DNA of 32,079 nucleotides from Verrucomicrobiota bacterium (GTDB taxonomy: Bacteria; Verrucomicrobiota; Verrucomicrobiia; Verrucomicrobiales; Akkermansiaceae), in the NCBI GenBank assembly GCA_018969605.1, contig JAGWXY010000020.1, forward strand, positions 1-32,079, read 5' to 3'. A program made the translations under genes and the position numbers. Below the pieces are notes generated by a model that saw only the letters and a program-made list of their open reading frames with translations, did no database searches and was not told where the DNA came from. This document shows, in pieces, positions 17,055 to 24,128 of the stretch. Position 1 is the stretch's first letter. Each line of letters begins with the position of its first letter.

Positions 17055-17126
17055 CTTTACCGATGCCATCAGACTGATGGAAATTTTCGTAGGCGAAAGT
17101 GTCTTGGCGTGGTGGCGTGTCGCTCC

Positions 17127-17285
17127 TCACGCGGCGGATTGTTTTTCGGATTCGCGTGCGAGTTGGTCGAGTAGGCGCGACATGGCGTCTTCCGGGCTTG
17201 TTTGCCACTCCTCGGCCTTGGCCAGAATCAACTCCTTGGCCTGATCGCTCAGATCGGATAAACGGATTTCAAGTGTCTTCGCCAT
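17127..17285 (-). CDS. 52-residue protein, probable ribbon-helix-helix
   Basis: This short frame starts at ATG 17285 and begins MAKTLEIRLSDLSDQAKE. It fits the ribbon-helix-helix plan: a strand (KTLEIRLSD, 3-11), helix A (SDQAKELILAKAEEW), a turn with TSPED, and helix B (AMSRLLDQLARESE). It then ends with a polar tail, KQSAA. Two facts support it as a real gene: a canonical terminator lies about 75 bp after its stop, and it is divergent from a gene (17387) with its own RHH-like segment. No ribosome binding site is visible. It may be a small repressor or an antitoxin-like protein, but no toxin gene is adjacent. Confidence 0.68.
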   Translation of the reverse strand: MAKTLEIRLSDLSDQAKELILAKAEEWQTSPEDAMSRLLDQLARESEKQSAA

Positions 17286-17386
17286 GTTATTACTCGAACG
17301 TTAAATTGATTCATGTAACGGGAATTCGTCAATGAAAAACATGGAAAAAAAATGGCGCGGGCGCGTCGCTGAGGCATATTTCCTGC

Positions 17387-17791
17387 ATGGCTTTGAAGGA
17401 AAACCCCTTCCGGCAATGGATGGATGAGAACAAACTCTCAGCCTCCGAGCTGGCGGGACCATTGGGAGTGAGCGTGCAGACGATTCACAATTGGAGATCC
17501 GCAGGTGTGCCACCACGGCGACAACCTTATGTCAGGGACACCATGGCGCGTTGGCATGTCATCGCTTCGCGGCCGATGAATTCGATTCTGGTCACTGCAG
17601 GGGAAAAACAATTCGAGCAATGGAGCGAGGCGGCACTCGCTTGTGGCAAGACGCTGATCAAGTGGGCGACCGAAGGGCTCGACGAATTGGCTGCGCGCCG
17701 CGCGGCGCAAGCAACGGTAAAGCCGATTTCCAAAGCGGTGAAAGTACCCGCAAGGCCGGTGCCGCGACATGGCTCGGAGCCTTCGTATTGA
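17387..17791 (+). CDS. Putative regulator with HTH and RHH-like segments
   Basis: This 134-residue basic protein seems to hold two DNA-binding units. Residues ~8-44 read as an XRE-like helix-turn-helix (NKLSASELAGPLGVSVQTIH, then NWRSAGVPPRR). Residues ~65-104 read as a ribbon-helix-helix: strand NSILVTAGEKQ, helix FEQWSEAALACG, then KTLIKWATEGLDELAARR, similar to the 'G-K-x-L-x-x-W' pattern of MobC/Arc-like proteins. The last 25 residues are Lys/Pro/Arg-rich and unstructured, like the tail of the RHH gene at 1924. The gene is divergent from the 52-residue RHH gene across an AT-rich 101-bp gap, so mutual or self regulation is plausible. No homologue of known function is recognised. Confidence 0.7.
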   Translation: MALKENPFRQWMDENKLSASELAGPLGVSVQTIHNWRSAGVPPRRQPYVRDTMARWHVIASRPMNSILVTAGEKQFEQWSEAALACGKTLIKWATEGLDELAARRAAQATVKPISKAVKVPARPVPRHGSEPSY

Positions 17792-17793
17792 GT

Positions 17794-17814
17794 GTTCGCG
17801 GCAGCATCGCGAAC
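17794..17814. terminator. Weak hairpin between convergent genes
   Basis: GTTCGCG (17794-17800) pairs with CGCGAAC (17808-17814) around a 7-base loop, in the 31-bp gap between two convergent genes. There is no T-run on either strand, so its role as a terminator is a guess. Confidence 0.35.
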
Positions 17815-17822
17815 TAGCACCT

Positions 17823-19805
17823 CTAGGGCACAATCCGCACGCGATCACCTTCGGAGGTCATCGCAAACAACTTCGCCGCGTTGCTGGCGGGCAGGCGGAT
17901 GCATCCGTGTGAGGCGGGATATCCCGGCAGGTAGCCTTGATGCAGCCCGAAGTCGGAGCCGCTGAGCCTTTGGAAAAACGGCATGCTCGAATGATAGATC
18001 GTCGAGGTCCACGAGCGGTACTTGTTGGTGATTACAAATTCGCCCGTCGGCGTGCAATATCCTCTGCGGCCGGTTGATACCTTGGAGGAAAAAATTTCAG
18101 CGCCCATGGCGTCGTAGACGCGAGCGACTTGCTCCTTAAGGCGTATTTCCACATGGCGTTCCTCGCGATGCGGGTCCTTGCCGAGCACCAGGCGCATCAT
18201 GCGCACATCATTTCGGCGCGCGGCAAAGCTGAGCGGCCAGTACCAGGCGCGTCGGGTGCGCACATTCATTTTTGCACCGGCGTCGATAAGGCACTTGGCG
18301 GTATCGATGTTGCCCGAATCGATCGCCATCATGAGCGGTGTGGCACCGCTGTCATGTTTCAGAACCCAGCGCATGGCTCCCTCGCGTACGAGGTTGAGAA
18401 ATTCGTTGGTGGCTGGGAGGATGAAGGGGGTATTGGGATCGCCGCCCAACCCGATGATGGTGCGCACCGTGTGAGTGCAGCCGCGGGCGATCGCGACATG
18501 GAGGGCGGGTTGACCTTCGGGCATGATGGCTTCGTGGCTGGCGCCATGCTGCAGCAGCATTGATGCGAGTTGGTCATGGCCGCCGCGCAATGCGATTGAG
18601 AGCGGAGTGTCAAGATAGGGGACTCGGGTGGCATTGGCGGATGCTCCGCCCGCGAGCAGCAGGCTAGCCGTTTGGTGGTCGCCGCGGCGGCAAGCCTCTT
18701 CGAGCGCGCGACCGGTAGGGAAACCGTAATCGAGGAAGAGTTTGACGAAATCCATCATGCCCATGCGGGCGGCGGTTTCGACGAGCTTTGCGCGATCGAA
18801 ATTTTTGCCAAACTGGATGCCATGCGAAAACAGGAGACGTGCCTTGCCGATGTCGTTTTGCTCGAAGGCTTTGCCAAGCCATGCTTCCCAGCCGCCCGGT
18901 GGTGTGGGCACATGATCGATCAATTGCTCGAAAAATCGGCTGTCCTTTTGGTCGAACGCGAGCTCGAAGGCCGAGGGCCCTTGGGTGCCGGAGCAGGCCA
19001 GCAGCGGATCGGCGCCGATTTCCAGAAGTGATTTGAAAAGGCTCACATCGCCGAGTGAAAGCGCTCTTGAAAGCGGGCTTGCTCCTCCGTTGTTGCGAGC
19101 GTTCGGGTTTGCACCCTTGGCCACAAGGCGGGGGATCATGTCATGCCATTTTTGATCGATCGCGTGATGGATGACCGTGTTGCCGGTGATGTCGTGAGCA
19201 GTGGGATCGGCGCCAACTTCGAGCAAGGATTCGGCCAAAGCGCGGTTGCCACTGGTCATGGTCACGTGCAGCAGCGGGTTGCCTTGGAGGTCCTTGAGGT
19301 TGGGGTTCGGGTCCGAGCGCAGGATGCTGGAAATTAGGGCCTCTTGCCCGTGGCGGATGGCCCAAATGAGCACCGCTTCGCCATCCGGCATTTCGCCATT
19401 TGGATCCGCACCGGCGGCGAGCAGGGTGTTGAGCAAATCGAACTGCCCCGCAGCAGCGGCGATGCCGAGGATGTTGCCGCGTTCGCCAATCTTCGCGCTG
19501 GGGTCGGCGCCCGCATTGAGCAGCATGATCATGCTTTCGGCATCTCGGTTTTTCACCGCGCTCGCCAGCGGCAGCTCGCCGGAGGCATTCGGAGAATTGC
19601 CGGATACGCCGCTCTCGAGCAGGAGGGCGGAGGTCTTGTGATCGCGGTTGGCAACAGCCTGATGCAGCACTTCGTCTTTGGCCTCGATGCCGGAGGACTT
19701 GAGCACGCGCAGCGCTTGGGCCTCGCGTGAGTCACAAGCGGCCAGCGCGAAAAATCCGGCCGCCAGCCCGAATTTTTGAAATGCGCTTGAGCCTATCCCG
19801 TTCAT
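17823..19805 (-). CDS. Ankyrin-repeat lipoprotein with C-terminal L,D-transpeptidase (YkuD) domain
   Basis: This 660-residue protein starts with a lipoprotein signal (hydrophobic core FGLAAGFFALAAC, lipobox Cys near 24), so it should be anchored to a membrane facing the periplasm. About a dozen ankyrin-type repeats fill residues ~45-545, with the classic pattern LLxxGADPN...GxxxLxxAxxxG (for example TLLAAGADPNGEMPDGEAVL). The last ~115 residues are a YkuD domain, opening with HVEIRLKEQVARVYDAMG and ending with the catalytic SHGCIRLP (H633, C635). Such enzymes form 3-3 crosslinks in peptidoglycan or attach proteins to it. ATG 19805 is chosen over the longer frame from 19838 because it gives a clean lipoprotein signal. 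The combination of a long repeat scaffold with the transpeptidase is unusual. Confidence 0.88.
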   Translation of the reverse strand: MNGIGSSAFQKFGLAAGFFALAACDSREAQALRVLKSSGIEAKDEVLHQAVANRDHKTSALLLESGVSGNSPNASGELPLASAVKNRDAESMIMLLNAGADPSAKIGERGNILGIAAAAGQFDLLNTLLAAGADPNGEMPDGEAVLIWAIRHGQEALISSILRSDPNPNLKDLQGNPLLHVTMTSGNRALAESLLEVGADPTAHDITGNTVIHHAIDQKWHDMIPRLVAKGANPNARNNGGASPLSRALSLGDVSLFKSLLEIGADPLLACSGTQGPSAFELAFDQKDSRFFEQLIDHVPTPPGGWEAWLGKAFEQNDIGKARLLFSHGIQFGKNFDRAKLVETAARMGMMDFVKLFLDYGFPTGRALEEACRRGDHQTASLLLAGGASANATRVPYLDTPLSIALRGGHDQLASMLLQHGASHEAIMPEGQPALHVAIARGCTHTVRTIIGLGGDPNTPFILPATNEFLNLVREGAMRWVLKHDSGATPLMMAIDSGNIDTAKCLIDAGAKMNVRTRRAWYWPLSFAARRNDVRMMRLVLGKDPHREERHVEIRLKEQVARVYDAMGAEIFSSKVSTGRRGYCTPTGEFVITNKYRSWTSTIYHSSMPFFQRLSGSDFGLHQGYLPGYPASHGCIRLPASNAAKLFAMTSEGDRVRIVP

Positions 19806-19994
19806 CGTGGCGTGAATTTTACGAGCACCTGCGGGCATGGCAAGATTGTCCGTGAAATTTGATCGGAAAAATCACTCGGCGCAGCGCCGATTCATACGGC
19901 AGGGACCTTTGTCCCGAAAGGCCCGTTTTTGAATGCATGGTTATTGATGCAGCGGCTTCTTCAAGGGGGTGCGGGCATCTTGCCCGCTTTGGCG

Positions 19995-20129
19995 CCTGCG
20001 GCGGTGAGTCGGCGCCGCAGGGCCGCGTCGCCCTACCGATTTGAAATGATGGTAGGGCGGACCGGCTCGGTCCGCCGAAGATTCCCCTGCGGCGGTGAGT
20101 CGGCACCGCAGGGCCGCGTCGCCCTACCG
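19995..20129. repeat. REP-like intergenic repeat: duplicated 44-bp unit around a hairpin
   Basis: A 44-bp unit occurs twice in the same direction, at 19995-20038 and 20086-20129, with a single base difference (GGCGCC against GGCACC). Each copy contains an 8-bp stem CCTGCGGC/GCCGCAGG and ends in CGCCCTACC. Between them, GGTAGGGCG at 20051-20059 is the inverse of the CGCCCTACC at 20120-20128, and a perfect 9-bp hairpin (GGCGGACCG-GCT-CGGTCCGCC) occupies 20056-20076. This has the look of a REP/BIME-type element mobilised in trans; no transposase is in the window. Confidence 0.8.
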
Positions 20130-20212
20130 GGGCATTTTGGCAAAATGCAGCTGAATCCGCATTCATTCCCGCTCCAGCGTGTCGAAAAACTCACTAAAAC
20201 CCGACTCCACCC

Positions 20213-20240
20213 TTGCTCTCGCGGGGGGGGGGGCTAAGGT
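20213..20240 (+). promoter_or_regulatory. Candidate promoter with an 11-G spacer tract
   Basis: TTGCTC (20213-20218) and TAAGGT (20235-20240) are separated by 16 bases, the spacing of a sigma70-type promoter, and the start codon lies 28 bases after the second hexamer. The spacer contains a run of eleven G at 20223-20233. Slippage there would change hexamer spacing one base at a time. The hexamers are imperfect, so the promoter call is inference. Confidence 0.5.
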
Positions 20241-20268
20241 CACCGCGCTGTCTAACACTTACCCCGCC

Positions 20269-21159
20269 ATGAAATCACCAAAGCTCCTTACCCTCGCGGC
20301 GACAGCCGCGCTCATCACAAGCGCCTCAGCATCGGTCACGATGGACTGGGTAACAGTCGGCAATCCAGGAAATGCGGCAGACACCTCAGGCTACGGTGCA
20401 GTCGGCTATTCCTATCAGATCGGCAAGTACGAAGTGACCAACGCCCAGTATGGCGCATTTCTCAATTCTGCGGCTAAGACCGATAGCTACGGGCTCTACA
20501 ATTCAAACATGGCGGACTTTGGGATCACCCGCGATGGCGACCTCGGTAGCTACACCTACAGCGTGACCAGCGGCATGGAGAATCGGCCCGTGGTGTGTGT
20601 TTCTTGGTTTGATGCGGCGCGGATGGCCAACTGGATGATGAATGGCCAAGGCAGCGGCAGCACAGAGACGGGAGCTTATACGCTCAATGGTGCGACCAGC
20701 GGTATTATTACCAAGAACGCAGGAGCCCAAGTCTACATCCCCACCGAGGACGAGTGGTACAAGGCGGCTTATTACAACGCAGCCATCCAAACCTACTCGA
20801 TCTACCCGAACAGTCAGAACACAATTTCAACGGCAGATGCGAACTTCGCTTCGGGCGCATCCACAAATGTGGGAGCTTATATCGATGATCCAAGCTCATA
20901 TGGGACATTTGACCAAGGAGGCAATGTCGCCGAATGGGTTGACGCGGTGTCCTTCGGCTCGTTGCGCGGGCTGCGCGGGGGCTCCTGGGACGACGTCGAC
21001 AGCCTCGCCCTGTACTCCTCAAGCCCCTACAACTACGACGCCGACCCGTCGCTCGACGGCTACGGTCTCGGGTTCCGTCTCGCCAGTGTTCCTGAAACAA
21101 GCTCGTTGGTCCTGTCGGTGTTGGCCAGCGGAGTGGTGCTGCTACGCCGGAAACGCTGA
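20269..21159 (+). CDS. Exported SUMF1-fold protein with PEP-CTERM-like anchor
   Basis: This 296-residue protein has a Sec signal peptide (MKSPKLLTLAATAALITSASA, cleavage near 22) and a domain of the formylglycine-generating-enzyme/SUMF1 fold. Recognisable parts are YQIGKYEVTNAQYGAFLN, VVCVSWFDAARMANWM, YIPTEDEWYKAAYY, GGNVAEWVD and GLRGGSWDD, ending GYGLGFRLA. The catalytic Cys pair of true formylglycine-generating enzymes is missing from the last block, where LYSSSPYNYD stands instead, so it is unlikely to modify sulfatases. A binding or structural role is more likely. Residues 274-296 look like a PEP-CTERM sorting signal (VPETSS, hydrophobic stretch, then RRKR), with Thr in place of the second Pro. 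This suggests export and processing by an exosortase, which is not in the window. ATG 20269 is preferred over the longer frame from 20179. Confidence 0.87.
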   Translation: MKSPKLLTLAATAALITSASASVTMDWVTVGNPGNAADTSGYGAVGYSYQIGKYEVTNAQYGAFLNSAAKTDSYGLYNSNMADFGITRDGDLGSYTYSVTSGMENRPVVCVSWFDAARMANWMMNGQGSGSTETGAYTLNGATSGIITKNAGAQVYIPTEDEWYKAAYYNAAIQTYSIYPNSQNTISTADANFASGASTNVGAYIDDPSSYGTFDQGGNVAEWVDAVSFGSLRGLRGGSWDDVDSLALYSSSPYNYDADPSLDGYGLGFRLASVPETSSLVLSVLASGVVLLRRKR

Positions 21160-21196
21160 TTGTTCCCTTTGATCCTCTATCCCTTTGTCCTTTTGA

Positions 21197-21287
21197 ATGT
21201 AGCGGCGATCATTGGTCGCCGCGAATTCATTCAAACATTCACTCATGGGAAGAGTTGACATGCGGCGACCGGTGATCGCCGCTACAT
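21197..21287. repeat. Imperfect inverted repeat upstream of valS
   Basis: A 26-base arm at 21197-21222 (starting ATGTAGCGGCGATCA) is the near-perfect reverse complement of 21262-21287 (ending GATCGCCGCTACAT), with two mismatches and a 39-base centre. Each arm also contains a smaller palindrome (GCGGCGA...TCGCCGC). It resembles a REP-pair or small non-autonomous element. No T-run or T-box motif is present, so it is not an obvious valS leader control. Confidence 0.75.
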
Positions 21288-21395
21288 TTTGCCGGAGGCG
21301 GCTGGTTGCACAAGCGAACGCCGTTACTGGTGCGTTTGGAAGAGGCAACTCCGACACTGGACAAACCCTGCCGGGTCTGGCAAGCATCCGCGCCG

Positions 21396-24074
21396 ATGTC
21401 TGAATTGCCGAAAGCCTATGAACCGGGTGCGGTCGAAGCTAGGTGGTATGCCGCCTGGCTCGAGGGGAAATGTTTCGAAGCCAATCCGGCTTCGGCCAAG
21501 GATGCGTACTCGATCGTCATCCCGCCGCCGAATGTCACCGGGATTTTGCACCTCGGCCATGTGCTCAACAACGCGCTGCAGGACATCCTCGCGCGACGGG
21601 CGCGCCAAAAGGGCAAAGAAGTCCTTTGGCTGCCGGGCACCGACCATGCCGGCATCGCGACGCAGGCGAAGGTCGAGCGCGAGCTGCGCGAAAGCGAAGG
21701 GCTCAGCCGCCGCGACCTCGGCCGCGAAGAATTCCTCAAGCGCGTCTGGGATTTCAAAAACAAACACGGCGACATCATCATCAAGCAACTCAAGCGCCTC
21801 GGATGTTCCTGCGATTGGAGCCGCGAGCGCTTCACGATGGACGAGGCCTACACGAAGTGGGTGAGCCATGTCTTCGTCGAGCTCTTCAAGGAAGGTCTCA
21901 TTTACCGCGGCAAGCGGATGGTCAATTGGTGCCCGGTGTCGCTGACCGCGCTGTCCGACGAGGAGGTCATCATGACCCCGCAGCGGTCGAAGCTTTATTT
22001 CATGAAATACGCGCTCGCCGATGCGCCGGGCGAGTATTTGGAAATTTCCACCACGCGCCCCGAAACGCTGATGGGCGATGTGGCGGTGGCGGTGAACCCG
22101 AAGGATCCGCGCTTTGCCAAGCACATCGGCCGCAAGGTGCTGCGACCCTTCCCGCAGGCGGAAATCCCGATCATTGCTGACGAGCATGTCGACATCGAGT
22201 TCGGCACCGGCGCTCTCAAGATCACGCCGGCGCACGACAAGGCCGACTTCGAAATCGGCAAGCGGCACGGGCTCGAGATCATCGATGTGCTCACGCCCGA
22301 TGGCCGCATCGATTGCCCGGAGTGCCCGGAGCTTCACGGGCTCGACCGCTTTTTGGCGCGCAAAAAAGCCGCGGCCATGCTCGAGGAAATGGGGCTCTTG
22401 CTCAAGGTCGAGGAGTACGAAAACAATGTCGGATTTTCCGAGCGCGCGCATGTGCCGGTCGAGCCGCGCATCTCGATGCAGTGGTTCCTCAAGTACCCCT
22501 GCGTCAAGGAGGCCGCCGACGCGGTGGCCAACGGCGAGATCAAATTCCGCCCCGAGCGCTGGGCAAAGACCTACGCGCATTGGATGGAAAATTTGCAGGA
22601 CTGGTGCATCAGTCGCCAGCTCTGGTGGGGCCACCAAATCCCCGTGTGGTATCGCAAGGACAAGCTCAAGGCCCTCAAAAATGCCGAGTCGCTCGATATG
22701 GCAGACCTCAGCGCTGGCGACATCCATGTTGGCATCGAGCCGCCCGCAGACGCTGCCAACTGGACGCGCGACGAGGATGTGATGGACACCTGGTTCTCAT
22801 CGTGGTTGTGGCCGTTTGCGACGATGGCCGATGTCGGCGAAAAAAGTCCGACGCTTGCGAAATTTTATCCTACTACGGATCTAGTAACTGGACCGGACAT
22901 CATCTTCTTCTGGGTCGCGCGCATGATCATGGCCGGCTTTCGATTTGCGGGCGAGATTCCCTTCGGCAATGTTTTTTTCACCTCGATCATCCGCGACCTG
23001 CAGGGCCGCAAGATGAGCAAGTCGCTGGGCAATTCGCCCGATCCGATCGACCTGATGGAAAAATACGGTGCCGACGGCCTGCGCTTCGGGCTTTTGCGCA
23101 TCGCACCGGTGGGCGCCGACCTTCGCTTCGACGAGAGCGCGGTCGAAGAGGGTCGCAATTTCGCCAACAAGCTCTACAATGCCTGCCGTTTCCGCCAAAT
23201 GGCGGGCACCGACCGCTGCGAGGACATTGCGGACACGGCCGGGCTGCCGCCCTACCACCTCAATGTCATGTTGAGGCTCGATGAGCTGGCGGCCGATCTC
23301 GAGGAAGCCTATGCCGATTACCGTTTCGGTGAGATTGCACAGCGGCTTTACGAATTCCTTTGGAACGACTTCTGCGATAAATTCCTCGAAGCCGTGAAGC
23401 TCGACCTTCGCGAGTCCGCCACGCCCGCGGCGCGCGCGATGACGCTTGCCACCTTCGATGCGGTGATGAGCCGTTACCTGCAGTTGCTGAGCCCGTACAT
23501 GCCGCACATTGCCGAGGAGCTTTCGGCGAGAATGGGCTATGTGGCCGAGGGTGAATTTCTCATGATGAAACTTTTGCCCGCCGCGCCGCTTGTTTCCGGC
23601 GATGCCAAGGCCGCGCGCGATCAGGCTGCGGCGATCTACGAAGCGGCCGGGCGCATGCGCAATCTGAAGGCCGAATATCAAGTCGCAAGCCGCAAGGATG
23701 TGCGCTTCGTGGTGCGCGGCGCCCCCGCATGGCTGGCGGCCGAAACCCAAGTGCTCGCGTTGCTCGCAGGTGCCGGCGGAATCGAAATCGACGCCGCCTA
23801 CGAGGCTCCAAAAGGCACGCCCGCTGCGATCACGGCGGTCGGCGAGGTCTACATGCCGCTCGAGGGCCTGATCGATGTCGAGGCCGAGCGCGCAAGGATT
23901 TCCAAGGAAATTGAGCGCGTCCGCGTGGAGGTCAAAAAATGCGAAGGCAAACTTGGCAATGCCTCCTTTGTCGACCGCGCGCCCGCCGAGGTGGTCGAGC
24001 AGGAAAAAGCCCGGCTCGACGACTGGCGCCGCAAGCTCGAGCAGCTCGGCGAGATGTTGGCGGCCCTCGCATGA
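21396..24074 (+). CDS. valS: Valine--tRNA ligase
   Basis: This 892-residue class I aminoacyl-tRNA synthetase charges tRNA-Val in the cytoplasm. The HIGH motif is HLGH at 52-55 within PPPNVTGILHLGHVLNNALQ, and the KMSKS loop is at 539-543 (GRKMSKSLGNSPDP). GTDHAGIATQ is characteristic of ValRS rather than IleRS or LeuRS. The editing domain (STTRPETLMGDVAVAVNP) lies near 215-235. The C-terminal ~65 residues form the tRNA-binding coiled coil (DVEAERARISKEIERVRVEV and onward). The frame opens at TTG 21306, but ATG 21396 gives the normal N-terminus (MSELPKAYEPGAVEARWY). The inverted repeat at 21197-21287 sits upstream. Confidence 0.97.
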   Translation: MSELPKAYEPGAVEARWYAAWLEGKCFEANPASAKDAYSIVIPPPNVTGILHLGHVLNNALQDILARRARQKGKEVLWLPGTDHAGIATQAKVERELRESEGLSRRDLGREEFLKRVWDFKNKHGDIIIKQLKRLGCSCDWSRERFTMDEAYTKWVSHVFVELFKEGLIYRGKRMVNWCPVSLTALSDEEVIMTPQRSKLYFMKYALADAPGEYLEISTTRPETLMGDVAVAVNPKDPRFAKHIGRKVLRPFPQAEIPIIADEHVDIEFGTGALKITPAHDKADFEIGKRHGLEIIDVLTPDGRIDCPECPELHGLDRFLARKKAAAMLEEMGLLLKVEEYENNVGFSERAHVPVEPRISMQWFLKYPCVKEAADAVANGEIKFRPERWAKTYAHWMENLQDWCISRQLWWGHQIPVWYRKDKLKALKNAESLDMADLSAGDIHVGIEPPADAANWTRDEDVMDTWFSSWLWPFATMADVGEKSPTLAKFYPTTDLVTGPDIIFFWVARMIMAGFRFAGEIPFGNVFFTSIIRDLQGRKMSKSLGNSPDPIDLMEKYGADGLRFGLLRIAPVGADLRFDESAVEEGRNFANKLYNACRFRQMAGTDRCEDIADTAGLPPYHLNVMLRLDELAADLEEAYADYRFGEIAQRLYEFLWNDFCDKFLEAVKLDLRESATPAARAMTLATFDAVMSRYLQLLSPYMPHIAEELSARMGYVAEGEFLMMKLLPAAPLVSGDAKAARDQAAAIYEAAGRMRNLKAEYQVASRKDVRFVVRGAPAWLAAETQVLALLAGAGGIEIDAAYEAPKGTPAAITAVGEVYMPLEGLIDVEAERARISKEIERVRVEVKKCEGKLGNASFVDRAPAEVVEQEKARLDDWRRKLEQLGEMLAALA

Positions 24075-24128
24075 TCGCTTGCATCCGGCAGCCATTTTTC
24101 TAGTCTTGTTTGAATAGAGAGAGCGCAA

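Larger units (their letters stand above)
19806..20268. other. Repeat-rich intergenic region
   Basis: No gene is supported in this 463-bp stretch between the divergent lipoprotein and SUMF1-like genes. It holds palindromic segments (for example GCGGGC-ATCTT-GCCCGC near 19971-19987), the duplicated 44-bp unit described separately, and the candidate promoter with the G11 tract near its right end. Confidence 0.6.

Noticed and set aside
15830-17077. 415-codon open frame on the + strand
   Set aside because: It lies antisense to the rpiB-glyA fusion, whose protein matches two conserved families throughout. Long antisense frames are expected in such high-GC DNA.
17127-17791. Toxin-antitoxin pair
   Set aside because: The genes are divergent rather than in tandem, and neither product resembles a known toxin; both look DNA-binding.
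19995-20129. CRISPR array
   Set aside because: Only two repeat copies are present, with internal inverted symmetry and no regular spacers or cas genes.
21160-21395. T-box leader for valS
   Set aside because: No T-box consensus or terminator/antiterminator with a T-run is present; the palindrome looks like a repeat element.
21324-22727. 467-codon open frame on the - strand
   Set aside because: It is antisense to valS and has no recognisable domain.
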